From positions 3,348,001 to 3,412,000 of the forward strand of contig NZ_CAJRAF010000002.1 in assembly GCF_907164905.1 (NCBI RefSeq): DNA of 64,000 bases, written 5' to 3'. Under the pieces are notes generated by a model. That model saw nothing but the letters and a program-made list of their open reading frames with translations, searched no databases and was not told where the DNA came from. The position numbers and the translations under genes are program-made. Shown here one piece after another: positions 36,618 to 44,480 of this stretch; the stretch's first letter is position 1; each line of letters opens with the position of its first letter. This stretch comes from Dyadobacter sp. CECT 9275. Its GTDB lineage: Bacteria; Bacteroidota; Bacteroidia; Cytophagales; Spirosomataceae.

Positions 36618-37049
36618 TCAGCTGGTATGGTCGCAAACGATATACCATTTGCCTTTGATCTTTTTCCACAACAAGGTATAAAATCCGCTCAGGTCACCTT
36701 TTGCAGGACGGCTCAGGTAAAATTTCCCAACCAGAAACGCCGTTTCTGCTGAGGGAAAACTGATATTGATGAATTCAAATTTTAAGGTACCCATGGTCGC
36801 ACGGTCAGGGTACCTTTTTACATAATTTTCGTAAGTGGACAGATAACCATACGTTACTCCGCTCTTCCCTACGAACATTAGCGAGTCGGACTGCCAGTAA
36901 CCTTCCATGAATCGATCGATCTTTCCTTCGTTCCAGGCCGCCACCTGAGTGTTGAGAACAGAGAATATTGCATCTTTGTCGGCCTGGTTCTGAGCCAGGC
37001 AAACCGAGCAGAGTACCGACAGGAATAGTGACAACAGCGGGTTTCTCAT
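36618..37049 (-). CDS. Exported DUF4440 / NTF2-like protein
   Basis: This 143-residue protein has a signal peptide (MRNPLLSLFLSVLCSVCLAQ). The mature cone-shaped NTF2-like domain has ADKDAIFSVLNTQVAAWNEG, DRFMEGYWQSDSLMFVG, TYENYVKRYPDRATMG and GFYTLLWKKIKGKWYIVCDHTS. These are the elements of DUF4440/SnoaL-like proteins. Such domains bind small ligands or act as isomerases; here the function is unknown. The gene stands alone on the minus strand. Confidence 0.85.
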   Translation of the reverse strand: MRNPLLSLFLSVLCSVCLAQNQADKDAIFSVLNTQVAAWNEGKIDRFMEGYWQSDSLMFVGKSGVTYGYLSTYENYVKRYPDRATMGTLKFEFINISFPSAETAFLVGKFYLSRPAKGDLSGFYTLLWKKIKGKWYIVCDHTS

Positions 37050-37148
37050 ATTTTTTGCAGATTTTTGTGTCAGAGTTTTAAATTAAAGATAAAACAAACA
37101 GCGCTTTCAAAAAAACGTCCGTGATTATTACCCTATAATTCTGAAAAC

Positions 37149-37262
37149 ATGTTCGATGATTTATTCAAAAAGCTGGACCGCCAGAAATATCCGTTTATTG
37201 ATGGCCTGTATTACCTTTTTATCATCGTCTTTCTCCTGATCCTGTTTTTATTCTTTGCGTAA
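37149..37262 (+). CDS. Putative 37-residue single-helix membrane protein
   Basis: ATG at 37149 opens 37 codons ending TAA at 37260-37262. The product is a charged N-terminus (MFDDLFKKLDRQKYPFID) followed by one strongly hydrophobic helix (LYYLFIIVFLLILFLFFA). The composition is that of a real small membrane protein. It ends four bases before the GTG start of the lipid-kinase gene, so coupling is plausible. No homologue can be named from sequence alone. Confidence 0.5.
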   Translation: MFDDLFKKLDRQKYPFIDGLYYLFIIVFLLILFLFFA

Positions 37263-37265
37263 ATC

Positions 37266-38144
37266 GTGGATAAACCTTCATATCTTTTTATTCTGAATCC
37301 CAACTCGGGAACGTCCACGGGAAAAAATGCTCTTTTTACTTCACAATCCATTGAAAGACTGGCAAAGAAAAATAACGTTCATGCAGAAATCATCTTTACC
37401 GAATCTCAGGGGCACGCTACGTTGCTCACCCGGGACAACCTTGATAAAACCAACTGGCAGGCCATTGTGGCCATAGGAGGCGACGGTACCGTGAATGAAA
37501 TAGCGCGGTCGCTGGTATTAACCGATACTCCGCTCGGTATTTTACCGATGGGATCGGGAAACGGGCTGGCCAGGCATCTGGGTATTCCGCTGCAGCTGGA
37601 AGCCGCTCTCCATAAACTGTTCCGGGGCACGGTCCATACCATTGACAGTGCTTTGCTGAATGATATCCCGTTTTTTTGTACCGCCGGAATCGGCTTTGAC
37701 GCTTATGTGGGTAAACTCTTCAGTGAACAGAAAATCCGTGGCCTGGCAACTTACATGAATGTATCGTTCCGGTCCTACTGGGATTATCAGCCTCAGCAAA
37801 TCAAACTGAACGGAGTCACACAGGAAGTTTTTTCACTCACTTTTGCCAACGCCGGGCAATACGGGAATAATGCGTGGGTTGCTCCGCAGGCCAGCCTGCA
37901 GGACGGCCAGCTGGATATCTGCACCATCCGCACGTTTCCCAAATGGTATGGTACCTCGCTTGTATACCGGCTCTTTACTCGCCAGCTGAAAGATTCAGAC
38001 TATATTACCTATCACCGAACCACCGATGCCACCATTGAGACCAGCGCCCCTCCGCTCATCCATTACGACGGAGAACCCCTGCAACTCGATGTTGATCATT
38101 TTACGGTAAAAATAAGGCCGGCAAGCCTCAAAATTGTGCTTTAA
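37266..38144 (+). CDS. Diacylglycerol kinase-like lipid kinase (DagK/YegS family)
   Basis: This 292-residue protein has the family motifs FILNPNSGTSTGKN, IVAIGGDGTVNEIARSL (GGDGT nucleotide site, about residues 70-86) and LPMGSGNGLARHLG. A late HYDGEPLQLDVDHFTVKI segment also fits. It would phosphorylate a lipid such as diacylglycerol at the inner membrane, recycling it for phospholipid synthesis. The start is a GTG at 37266. No earlier ATG is available in frame because the 37-residue ORF occupies the upstream DNA in another frame. Confidence 0.92.
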   Translation: MDKPSYLFILNPNSGTSTGKNALFTSQSIERLAKKNNVHAEIIFTESQGHATLLTRDNLDKTNWQAIVAIGGDGTVNEIARSLVLTDTPLGILPMGSGNGLARHLGIPLQLEAALHKLFRGTVHTIDSALLNDIPFFCTAGIGFDAYVGKLFSEQKIRGLATYMNVSFRSYWDYQPQQIKLNGVTQEVFSLTFANAGQYGNNAWVAPQASLQDGQLDICTIRTFPKWYGTSLVYRLFTRQLKDSDYITYHRTTDATIETSAPPLIHYDGEPLQLDVDHFTVKIRPASLKIVL

Positions 38145-38174
38145 AATTCTGCTGACTATTTTGATTTAAAAGTT

Positions 38175-38507
38175 ATGTCAAAAAAGAACCGCTCAGGCAT
38201 CGTTTATTCTACCAATCCTGAATTTGAATTTTCAGACAACGAAGATGATATACAAACGCTCCCACCCACCCAGCAGGACCTGAGGATCTGGCTGGAACGC
38301 AAAGGAGGCGGCAAGGTAACCACAGCAGTGAAAGGCTTTACAGGTACATTGGCTGATCTGGAAACTTTGGGAAAATTACTCAAAAACTTATGCGGCAGCG
38401 GCGGAACCGTGAAGGACCAGGAAGTGCAGATACAGGGAGATCACCGCGACAAGGTTATTGCCTGGCTGTTGTCCAAAGGTTATAAGGCAAAAAAAGCCGG
38501 CGGCTGA
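38175..38507 (+). CDS. SUI1/YciH-family translation factor-like protein
   Basis: This 110-residue protein has a short variable N-terminus and a C-terminal SUI1 domain with IWLERKGGGKVTTAVKGFTG, ADLETLGKLLKNLCGSGGTV and IQGDHRDKVIAWLLSKGYKAK. The G-G-K-V-T and GCGGT-like (here GSGGT) segments are the eIF1/YciH signature. Bacterial members are thought to affect start-codon selection, but this is not essential knowledge for this organism. It follows the lipid kinase by 30 bases and may share its transcript. Confidence 0.92.
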   Translation: MSKKNRSGIVYSTNPEFEFSDNEDDIQTLPPTQQDLRIWLERKGGGKVTTAVKGFTGTLADLETLGKLLKNLCGSGGTVKDQEVQIQGDHRDKVIAWLLSKGYKAKKAGG

Positions 38508-38595
38508 TACAGCAATACATCGACTGTCAATCCGGCCAACGCCACTTATTGAAAAAGAATCGGACGGGTATTAAACCCTACCTTTGAGCTCTGCA

Positions 38596-39837
38596 ATGCG
38601 TATTCTACTTATTCATCAGTACTTTCTGGAAGATCATGACGGAGGTGGTTCCCGCTGGAACGAAATGAGCAGGATATGGACGCAAGCAGGCCACGAAGTA
38701 ACGGTACTGGCCGGAATGGTGCATTATATGGGTGGGCGGCCGGAGGAGTATAAAGGAAAATATTTTGTCAGAAAAACCAATAAGGATCGTGTTGAGGTGA
38801 TTCGCTGTCATGTATCTGAAAGCTATAATCAGAGTTTTTCCGGGCGCTTGCGGGCCTATTTTTCATTCACATTTTCCAGTATCCGGGCCGGGCTTTTTAA
38901 AGTAAAAGGCCCGTACGACCTAATTATCGTAACTTCTCCCCCGCTGTTTGTAGGTATCACGGCCCTGGTACTGTCGTGGTGGAAAAAAACTCCTTTTATC
39001 TTTGAAGTCCGCGACCTGTGGCCGGAATCGGCGATTGATACCGGGGTACTTACCAACAAACAGCTGATTCGGTTTGCCTATTGGTTTGAGAAAATCATCT
39101 ACCAGAAGGCCTGCAGGATAAATGTACTGACGCCCGCCTTTCGTGACAAACTCATCATGGAAAAACGGGTTTCGCCGGAAAAAATAATTTTTATACCCAA
39201 TGCCGCCGACTTCGCTATTTCTGAAGAAGTGATGCGTTCCTTTAATTCAGACCGATTCAGAAAGGAGCACGCGCTCGACGGCAAATTTGTGATCACGTAC
39301 GTGGGCGCACATGGCGTAGCCAACCACCTGGTTCAGTTGCTGGATGCTGCGGAAATGCTCGGAAATACCCCTGTTTATTTTTTGCTGATCGGAGATGGTA
39401 TGCAGAAAAAAATGCTGATGGCCGATGCAGAAAAACGAAAAATCACCAATATCAGGTTTGTAGACCCGGTTTCCAAAAGAGAGGTGTTCAAATACATACT
39501 GGCGTCGGATATGGGCATTTCGGTTTTGAAAAATGTGGCAACTTTCAAAACCATTTACTCAAACAAAACCTTTGACTATTTTTCTTGTAAAAAACCGGTT
39601 CTGATAGCAATTGACGGAATTTCCAGGCAACTGGTTGAAGAAGCAGATGCAGGGATGTATATTGAGCCGGAAAATACCGGAGACTTCGTAAACAAGATCC
39701 TGTTCTGCTCTGCACATCCTGAAACAATAAAACAGCAGGGAGAAAACGGATATACATTTGCCCGGAAGCATTTTGACAGAGGTGTGCTCGCAAAAAGGTA
39801 TCTCGAATACATTGAAGAAGCCATCAGGAAAATATAA
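38596..39837 (+). CDS. Glycosyltransferase family 4 (WbuB-like)
   Basis: This 413-residue GT-B enzyme has the N-terminal pattern LIHQYFLEDHDGGGSRWNEM, PYDLIIVTSPPLFVGITALVL and FEVRDLWPESAID. The C-terminal domain has VTYVGAHGVANHLVQLLDAA, RFVDPVSKREVFKYILASDMGISVL and FDYFSCKKPVLIAIDG. RDLWPES is characteristic of WbuB-type N-acetylfucosamine/aminosugar transferases of O-antigen pathways. ATG 38596 is preferred to a TTG at 38584. There is no polysaccharide cluster around it, so the acceptor is unknown. Confidence 0.88.
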   Translation: MRILLIHQYFLEDHDGGGSRWNEMSRIWTQAGHEVTVLAGMVHYMGGRPEEYKGKYFVRKTNKDRVEVIRCHVSESYNQSFSGRLRAYFSFTFSSIRAGLFKVKGPYDLIIVTSPPLFVGITALVLSWWKKTPFIFEVRDLWPESAIDTGVLTNKQLIRFAYWFEKIIYQKACRINVLTPAFRDKLIMEKRVSPEKIIFIPNAADFAISEEVMRSFNSDRFRKEHALDGKFVITYVGAHGVANHLVQLLDAAEMLGNTPVYFLLIGDGMQKKMLMADAEKRKITNIRFVDPVSKREVFKYILASDMGISVLKNVATFKTIYSNKTFDYFSCKKPVLIAIDGISRQLVEEADAGMYIEPENTGDFVNKILFCSAHPETIKQQGENGYTFARKHFDRGVLAKRYLEYIEEAIRKI

Positions 39838-39865
39838 TTTGAAACCGAATGTAACCCCATCAACC

Positions 39866-40318
39866 ATGCTGGATTTCAGAACAATACCCGCAAGTAAGCG
39901 CATCGCTATGGTAGCCCATGATAACCGGAAAACAGAGTTGCTGGAATGGGCGCTGGTAAACCGGGAAGCATTAAGCAAAAATACATTATATGGTACCGGA
40001 ACTACCGGTAAATTACTGGAAGAAAAACTGAACCAGCCGGTGATCAGGTTGCTTAGCGGGCCACTGGGCGGAGATCAGCAGGTGGGTAGCATGATTGCGG
40101 AGGAAAAAATTGATCTGCTGATTTTTTTCTGGGATCCCATGTCTGCCCAGCCGCATGATCCGGACGTGAAAGCCTTGCTCAGATTATGCGTGGTCTGGAA
40201 TATTCCGGTGGCCTCCAATAAGGCAACGGCTGATTTCATTTTTTCGTCCCCGCTGATGAACCAGGACTATACTGCCACCCAGATCGATTACAGTACCTAT
40301 TTGAACCGTAAACTCTGA
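39866..40318 (+). CDS. mgsA: Methylglyoxal synthase
   Basis: This enzyme converts dihydroxyacetone phosphate to methylglyoxal, a glycolysis bypass. The 150-residue protein shows IAMVAHDNRKTELLEWA (catalytic His context), TGTTG (phosphate site), GPLGGDQQVGSMIAEEKID (catalytic Asp) and FFWDPMSAQPHDPDVKALLRL, then WNIPVASNKATADFI. All are hallmark MgsA segments and the length is exact for the family. ATG 39866 lies 28 bases after the glycosyltransferase stop. An in-frame TTG at 39758 would overlap that gene and is not needed. Confidence 0.96.
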   Translation: MLDFRTIPASKRIAMVAHDNRKTELLEWALVNREALSKNTLYGTGTTGKLLEEKLNQPVIRLLSGPLGGDQQVGSMIAEEKIDLLIFFWDPMSAQPHDPDVKALLRLCVVWNIPVASNKATADFIFSSPLMNQDYTATQIDYSTYLNRKL

Positions 40319-40363
40319 ACTCAAAAAGTACGCTTACGGTTTCATTTATAAATAAAATTACAA

Positions 40364-40984
40364 ATGAGAAACGTAGCGCACTTATTCCCCCCCTCGGTTA
40401 CCGAAAACACCTATACTTATTCTGATTACATGCTTTTGATGGAAAAAGTGGTTCAGGAAAAGAGAACCACCGGACCGAAACAATCGGAAGAGCTGAATTA
40501 CTATACCAGGCTCAACCTGGCCAGGATGCAGCGGCTCAACAAAACAGTACTGGTGAACGATGACCTTAAAATCCTAACAGACCAAATTGACGCTCCCCAG
40601 ACCTGGTACATCCTCACAGAAGCATGGTGCGGCGACGCCTCCCAGAGTATCCCCGTCATAGTGGCTGCCGCTCAATCCAATGAGCTGATTACCATAAAGT
40701 TACTACTTCGGGATGAAAATCTCTCCCTGATGGATGAGTACCTCACGTTCGGCGGACGTTCGATTCCCAAGCTGATTGCAGTGGACGAAAATCACAATGA
40801 ACTTTTTACCTGGGGACCACGGCCCGCGGGAGCTCAACAGCTGTTGGTAGCATACAAAGCCAATCCCGGTAAACCCTATAAGGAATTTGCCGAAGACATC
40901 CAGCGCTGGTACAACACCGATAAAACGCAATCGATACAAAATGAATTGAAAGCGATTTTGGAAGGTGTTCTGATAGAAAGGTAA
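40364..40984 (+). CDS. Thioredoxin-like protein with WCGDA motif
   Basis: This 206-residue cytoplasmic protein has an N-terminal helical region (~1-75) and a thioredoxin-like domain with WYILTEAWCGDASQSIPVIV near residues 86-105 and FGGRSIPKLIAVDENHNELF (cis-proline region) near 138-157. The redox motif is reduced to a single cysteine, C-G-D-A, so classical disulfide exchange is unlikely. Homologous WCGDA proteins are common in Bacteroidota and Firmicutes but lack a defined role. No signal peptide is seen. Confidence 0.82.
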   Translation: MRNVAHLFPPSVTENTYTYSDYMLLMEKVVQEKRTTGPKQSEELNYYTRLNLARMQRLNKTVLVNDDLKILTDQIDAPQTWYILTEAWCGDASQSIPVIVAAAQSNELITIKLLLRDENLSLMDEYLTFGGRSIPKLIAVDENHNELFTWGPRPAGAQQLLVAYKANPGKPYKEFAEDIQRWYNTDKTQSIQNELKAILEGVLIER

Positions 40985-41002
40985 TTTTTAGCGAGTTTAC
41001 TC

Positions 41003-41010
41003 TATCTTTG
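41003..41010 (+). promoter_or_regulatory. Candidate -7 element of nuoIJK
   Basis: TATCTTTG followed by CAA matches TAnnTTTG exactly and lies 59 bases before the proposed nuoI start. It suggests that nuoIJK is transcribed separately from the thioredoxin-like gene. Confidence 0.55.
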
Positions 41011-41031
41011 CAATAGGCTAAATTTTTTGGT

Positions 41032-41057
41032 AAAGGAGGGCTCCATCAGCTCCCTTT
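41032..41057 (+). promoter_or_regulatory. Hairpin in the nuoI leader
   Basis: AAAGGAGGGCT and AGCTCCCTTT form a ten-pair stem with one bulged A and a 5-base loop (CCATC), ending 11 bases before the TTG start. The left arm contains a GGAGG-like stretch. It could affect translation of nuoI, which is inference. Confidence 0.4.
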
Positions 41058-41068
41058 CAAAATGATTA

Positions 41069-42418
41069 TTGAAATTCCGAGAGTTGTCAACCTACTTTAA
41101 AAACATATCCGAAGGTATCAGTACCACCCTCACAGGCATGCGGCTTACCTTGCGCCACTTATGGCATGCGAGGCAGCGTCGTTCTTTCACGGATATCAGG
41201 AAGGATAATTTCTACGAACAAAATGAAGGCTTGGTTACCATTCAGTACCCCCTGGAAACCATTCCTATTCCCGACAATGGCAGGTACCGTCTTCACAATG
41301 AAATGGACGACTGCATTGTATGTGACAAATGTGTGAAAGTCTGCCCGGTTGACTGCATTGAGATTGAGCCTATCAAGGCTATTGAAGAAGTGGGCCGGGC
41401 ATCCGATGGCTCTCCGATCAGGCTTTACGCTGCAAAGTTTGATATCGATATGGCAAAGTGCTGTTACTGTGGCCTTTGTACTACGGTATGTCCCACCGAA
41501 TGTCTTACCATGACCAAAACGTTTGACTACAGTGAGTTTGATGTGCGGGATATGGTCTACAACTACGCAAATCTCAGCGCAGAGGAGGCGGATGAAAAGC
41601 GCAGGTTACTGGAACAGTTCCAGAAAGAAAAAGAAGCATTAAAGGCAGCCAGTAAGCCCGTTACAGCATCCGAACCAACGCCTGCTGCACCTAGGCCTGT
41701 ATTTAAGCCAAGCATAAAACCCAAAGTCCAGGAAGCGGAAACCGAAGTACCTGCAGATGACGCCAAACCGGCAAGGCCTTCCTTTCAGCCCCGCAAACCT
41801 GTTATTCCTCCGGTAGCTGATAAGTCGGATGAATCAGCGACGGAGAAACCGGCCGTGAAGCTGCCTTTTAAACCTTCCATGAAACCGAAAACTGCAGAAA
41901 CTGATGGAAAAACGATTGATGTTTCACCAGAAACAACAGAAGGAGTTTCACCGAAACCGGCTTTCAGGCCAACCATGAAGCCGAGGGTTCCCGGCAATAC
42001 AAACGAAACCAAGCCTGAAGCAAATACTGAAACAGTACCGGAACAGGAAAAGCCTAAGCCCGCTTTCAGGCCGACAATGAAGCCGAAGGCTCCGGACAAT
42101 ACAAACGAAACCAAGCCTGAAGCAAATACTGAAACAGTACCTGAACAGGAAAAGCCCAAGCCCGCTTTCAGGCCGACCATGAAGCCGAGGGTTCCTGACA
42201 ATACAAACGAAATCAAGCCCCAGGCAAAAGCTGAAACCGAGGCGGAACCGGTAAAACCCAAACCGGCTTTCAGGCCGACTATGAAACCGAAGGTACCCGA
42301 CAATACAAACGAAACCAAGCCCCAGGCAAAAGCTGAAACCGAGGTGGAACCGGTAAAACCCAAACCGGCTTTCAGGCCGACTATGAAACCGAAGCCTAAA
42401 TCGCCTGATGACGAATAG
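41069..42418 (+). CDS. nuoI: NADH-quinone oxidoreductase subunit I with repeat-rich tail
   Basis: NuoI carries two [4Fe-4S] clusters in the peripheral arm of complex I. Residues 1-~170 form the ferredoxin-like subunit, with CIVCDKCVKVCPVDC and CCYCGLCTTVCPTEC as cluster sites. The normal family length is ~160-190 residues; here a tail of about 270 residues follows, rich in K, P, E and T, with four 34-residue tandem repeats beginning KPAFRPTMKP. The only start giving the full N-terminus (KFRELSTYFKNISEGI) is a TTG at 41069. An ATG at 41062 is in another frame and stops after 12 codons; an internal ATG at 41138 would remove 23 residues. nuoJ and nuoK follow directly. Confidence 0.9.
   Translation: MKFRELSTYFKNISEGISTTLTGMRLTLRHLWHARQRRSFTDIRKDNFYEQNEGLVTIQYPLETIPIPDNGRYRLHNEMDDCIVCDKCVKVCPVDCIEIEPIKAIEEVGRASDGSPIRLYAAKFDIDMAKCCYCGLCTTVCPTECLTMTKTFDYSEFDVRDMVYNYANLSAEEADEKRRLLEQFQKEKEALKAASKPVTASEPTPAAPRPVFKPSIKPKVQEAETEVPADDAKPARPSFQPRKPVIPPVADKSDESATEKPAVKLPFKPSMKPKTAETDGKTIDVSPETTEGVSPKPAFRPTMKPRVPGNTNETKPEANTETVPEQEKPKPAFRPTMKPKAPDNTNETKPEANTETVPEQEKPKPAFRPTMKPRVPDNTNEIKPQAKAETEAEPVKPKPAFRPTMKPKVPDNTNETKPQAKAETEVEPVKPKPAFRPTMKPKPKSPDDE
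41954..42400 (+). repeat. Four 102-bp tandem repeats plus partial unit inside nuoI
   Basis: Units lie at 41954-42055, 42056-42157, 42158-42259 and 42260-42361, with a partial fifth unit to about 42400. Each encodes KPAFRPTMKP followed by a variable (R/K)-x-P-(G/D)-N-T-N-E-(T/I)-KP and an acidic piece. Units 1 and 2 pair with each other, as do 3 and 4 (PEANTETVPEQEKP against PQAKAETE-EPVKP). Two looser related motifs (RPVFKPSIKPK, LPFKPSMKPK) occur before them. Confidence 0.93.
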
Positions 42419-42442
42419 ATACCTAACTGTGACGATGAGCAG

Positions 42443-42964
42443 ATGGAAATAATAGCTTTTTACAGCTTTGCTGTGCTGACGATCACTTCAGCTATTTTTA
42501 TTCTTTTTTCAAAAAACCTTCTTTATGCTGCATTCGCTCTGTTTGCAGCATTTCTTGGGATAGCTGCTTTATATGTGCTGGCAGGTGCGGACTTCCTGGC
42601 CGTCACCCAGATCATGGTATATGTGGGAGGTATTCTGGTGCTGTTGATATTTGGGATTATGCTTACACAAAAAGCGGATAAAAACGCTCCGTCTTCCAGT
42701 CCTAATAAGGTGCTAGTAACAGCCAACAGGCAGCTACCCGGTTTTATCTTTGCTTCGGTTTCTTTTATTTTTTTGACCTACGTAATTTTCAGTGCCAACT
42801 TCAAAATGATTGGAGAAACAATTGTCAGTAAATCAACCATAAAGACTATTGGGGTGGAGCTGATGACCAGCCACTTACTCCCTTTTGAAATTGCCGGAAT
42901 TCTGTTGCTGGTGGCACTTGTAGGTGCTGCCTACCTCGCCATGAACCGTAATCCTGCCCCATGA
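42443..42964 (+). CDS. nuoJ: NADH-quinone oxidoreductase subunit J
   Basis: This membrane subunit of complex I takes part in the proton-coupling path near the quinone site. The 173-residue protein has five hydrophobic segments and the family segments NLLYAAFALFAAFLGIAALY and VTQIMVYVGGILVLLIFGIM. It starts 24 bases after nuoI and its stop overlaps the nuoK start (ATGA at 42961). Length is normal. Confidence 0.95.
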   Translation: MEIIAFYSFAVLTITSAIFILFSKNLLYAAFALFAAFLGIAALYVLAGADFLAVTQIMVYVGGILVLLIFGIMLTQKADKNAPSSSPNKVLVTANRQLPGFIFASVSFIFLTYVIFSANFKMIGETIVSKSTIKTIGVELMTSHLLPFEIAGILLLVALVGAAYLAMNRNPAP

Positions 42965-43272
42965 ATACCATCCCTCTGGAACATTTTCTGTTTGTTGCCG
43001 CAGCGCTTTTCAGCATCGGACTGGCCATTACCGTCACCAAGCGGCATTTCATAGGCATGCTGTTAGGCATTGAGTTAATGCTTAATGCCGTTAATTTAAA
43101 CCTGATTGCCTTTAGCCGTCATGATCCTGAGAGGCTTGGAGGGCAGCTTTTTGCCTTATTCGTGATTGTGGTGGCAGCAGCAGAAGTGACCGTAGCACTG
43201 GCCATCATCCTGCGTGTATACGGGCACTTCCAAACGGTCGATCCCGACAAAGTAAGCGAAATGAAAAAATAG
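42961..43272 (+). CDS. nuoK: NADH-quinone oxidoreductase subunit K
   Basis: This small antiporter-like subunit of complex I has 103 residues and three hydrophobic helices. Family motifs are HFLFVAAALFSIGLAI, FIGMLLGIELMLNAVNLNLI (conserved glutamate in the second helix) and FALFVIVVAAAEVTVALAI (glutamate in the third). It overlaps nuoJ by four bases. The genes expected next, nuoL, nuoM and nuoN, are not present: a DMT-family gene follows after 86 bases. Confidence 0.95.
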   Translation: MNTIPLEHFLFVAAALFSIGLAITVTKRHFIGMLLGIELMLNAVNLNLIAFSRHDPERLGGQLFALFVIVVAAAEVTVALAIILRVYGHFQTVDPDKVSEMKK

Positions 43273-43358
43273 ATTTGCTTCAAAAGTATATCTTTAAGCA
43301 AATTTTAGGACCGTAAACGTTAAGCGACCCGCCAGATTCTCCCCGGCGGATTAAAACT

Positions 43359-43805
43359 ATGAACTGGCTTTTTCTATTTTTTGCCTTTTTAATTGGTATC
43401 TCCAACACCGTTCAGTCGGGTGTGAACGTGCAGCTGCGTGAATCTCTGGGAAATCCAATACTGGCGGCGGTCTCTTCTTTTTTTGTCGGCCTGGTGGTGC
43501 TTCTTATCGCCTTTGTTTGTTTTAACCAAAGTCCGGTTCCCAGTATTCAGGAAATCAAATCCATCCCCTGGACGCGGTTCCTGGGAGGTCTCATGGGCGC
43601 ATTTTATGTACTAACGGTTGTATTTATCGTGCGGGATATCGGGCCCGCCAACATGATTTGTCTGGTTGTTGCCGGACAGATGATCGCCGCCATGACCATT
43701 GACCATTTCGGCTTACAGGGTTTTGCCATTCACCAAATTACCCTGCCCAGGATAGCAGGTGCTATATTATTAGTTGCGGGGGTCTACCTGATTCTTAAAA
43801 ATTAA
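43359..43805 (+). CDS. DMT-superfamily inner-membrane protein (YdcZ/DUF606-like)
   Basis: This 148-residue protein has five hydrophobic segments. The N-terminus FLIGISNTVQSGVNVQLRES, followed by NPILAAVSSFFVGLVVLLI and LGGLMGAFYVLTVVFIVRDIGPANM, is characteristic of the DUF606/YdcZ half-transporters. Such proteins often work as dimers and are sometimes fused in pairs. The substrate is unknown. It is upstream of a MarR gene on the same strand, separated by about 216 bases with no visible gene. Confidence 0.87.
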   Translation: MNWLFLFFAFLIGISNTVQSGVNVQLRESLGNPILAAVSSFFVGLVVLLIAFVCFNQSPVPSIQEIKSIPWTRFLGGLMGAFYVLTVVFIVRDIGPANMICLVVAGQMIAAMTIDHFGLQGFAIHQITLPRIAGAILLVAGVYLILKN

Positions 43806-44021
43806 TACATCATCCATGGATGCGCTCTCTCAATAACTAGCTTATAAAAACCACCTGTCAAATTTCTTGCAGCTTTTGTAAAAGGAAAGTTAATATTCGG
43901 GTGATTTTCTTCGCGCTTCAGTTTCAGAATGAATAAATTTGAATAATAATTGGTAAGCCAATAGTTAAAAGACATATAATAAGTATGCTTTTCATTAGCA
44001 TTGAAATTTTATCATACCCAC

Positions 44022-44456
44022 ATGACACACCATTCCGATCACCGTGCCTATTTTTTCAAAATAGACACCACCATAAAAAAAATCAGAAATGCCCTTCAGA
44101 AGCAGCTTAATGAAGCCGGTTTTGATCTCACCGTAGATCAATGGGTGCTCATTGACCATATATTTCGTCAGCAGGGTATCAGCCAGAATGAACTGGCCGA
44201 ACTTACCTTTAAAGATCCGCCCACGGTTACCAGGATTATTGACCTTCTGGAAAAGAAAGGACTGGTGGAGCGTGGCCTGGCTGCTGGCGACAGACGAAAA
44301 TTTAATCTGTTCCTGACAAAGACCGGTGAGGAGATCTACCAGAAAGCATATCCCATCGTAGTAGAGATCAGGAGAAAGGGTTGGGGTGACCTGAGCGAGG
44401 CGGATTATCAGCATTTTGTAAGGATCATGGACTCCATTTATCAGAATTTTACCTGA
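44022..44456 (+). CDS. MarR-family transcriptional regulator
   Basis: This 144-residue protein has the winged-helix arrangement of MarR regulators. An N-terminal helix (AYFFKIDTTIKKIRNALQKQ) precedes DLTVDQWVLIDHIFRQQGISQNELAEL, the recognition helix DPPTVTRIIDLLEKKGLVER and the wing GDRRKFNLFLT. A C-terminal dimerisation helix follows. ATG 44022 is preferred over the TTG at 44001. No obvious target other than itself or the adjacent DMT gene is suggested by position. A good terminator follows. Confidence 0.92.
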   Translation: MTHHSDHRAYFFKIDTTIKKIRNALQKQLNEAGFDLTVDQWVLIDHIFRQQGISQNELAELTFKDPPTVTRIIDLLEKKGLVERGLAAGDRRKFNLFLTKTGEEIYQKAYPIVVEIRRKGWGDLSEADYQHFVRIMDSIYQNFT

Positions 44457-44480
44457 CCGTCCTGATTTTATATCTTAACT

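Noticed and set aside
37081..37148. Riboswitch or structured leader before the lipid-kinase gene
   Set aside because: The stretch is short and A/T-rich without a convincing fold.
41785..42363. A 192-codon antisense frame over the nuoI repeats with GFxVGLKAGLGF repeats
   Set aside because: It is the mirror image of the KPAFRPTMKP repeats and is explained by them.
41954..42400. CRISPR-like repeat array
   Set aside because: The 102-bp units are contiguous, in frame and coding; there are no spacers and no cas genes.
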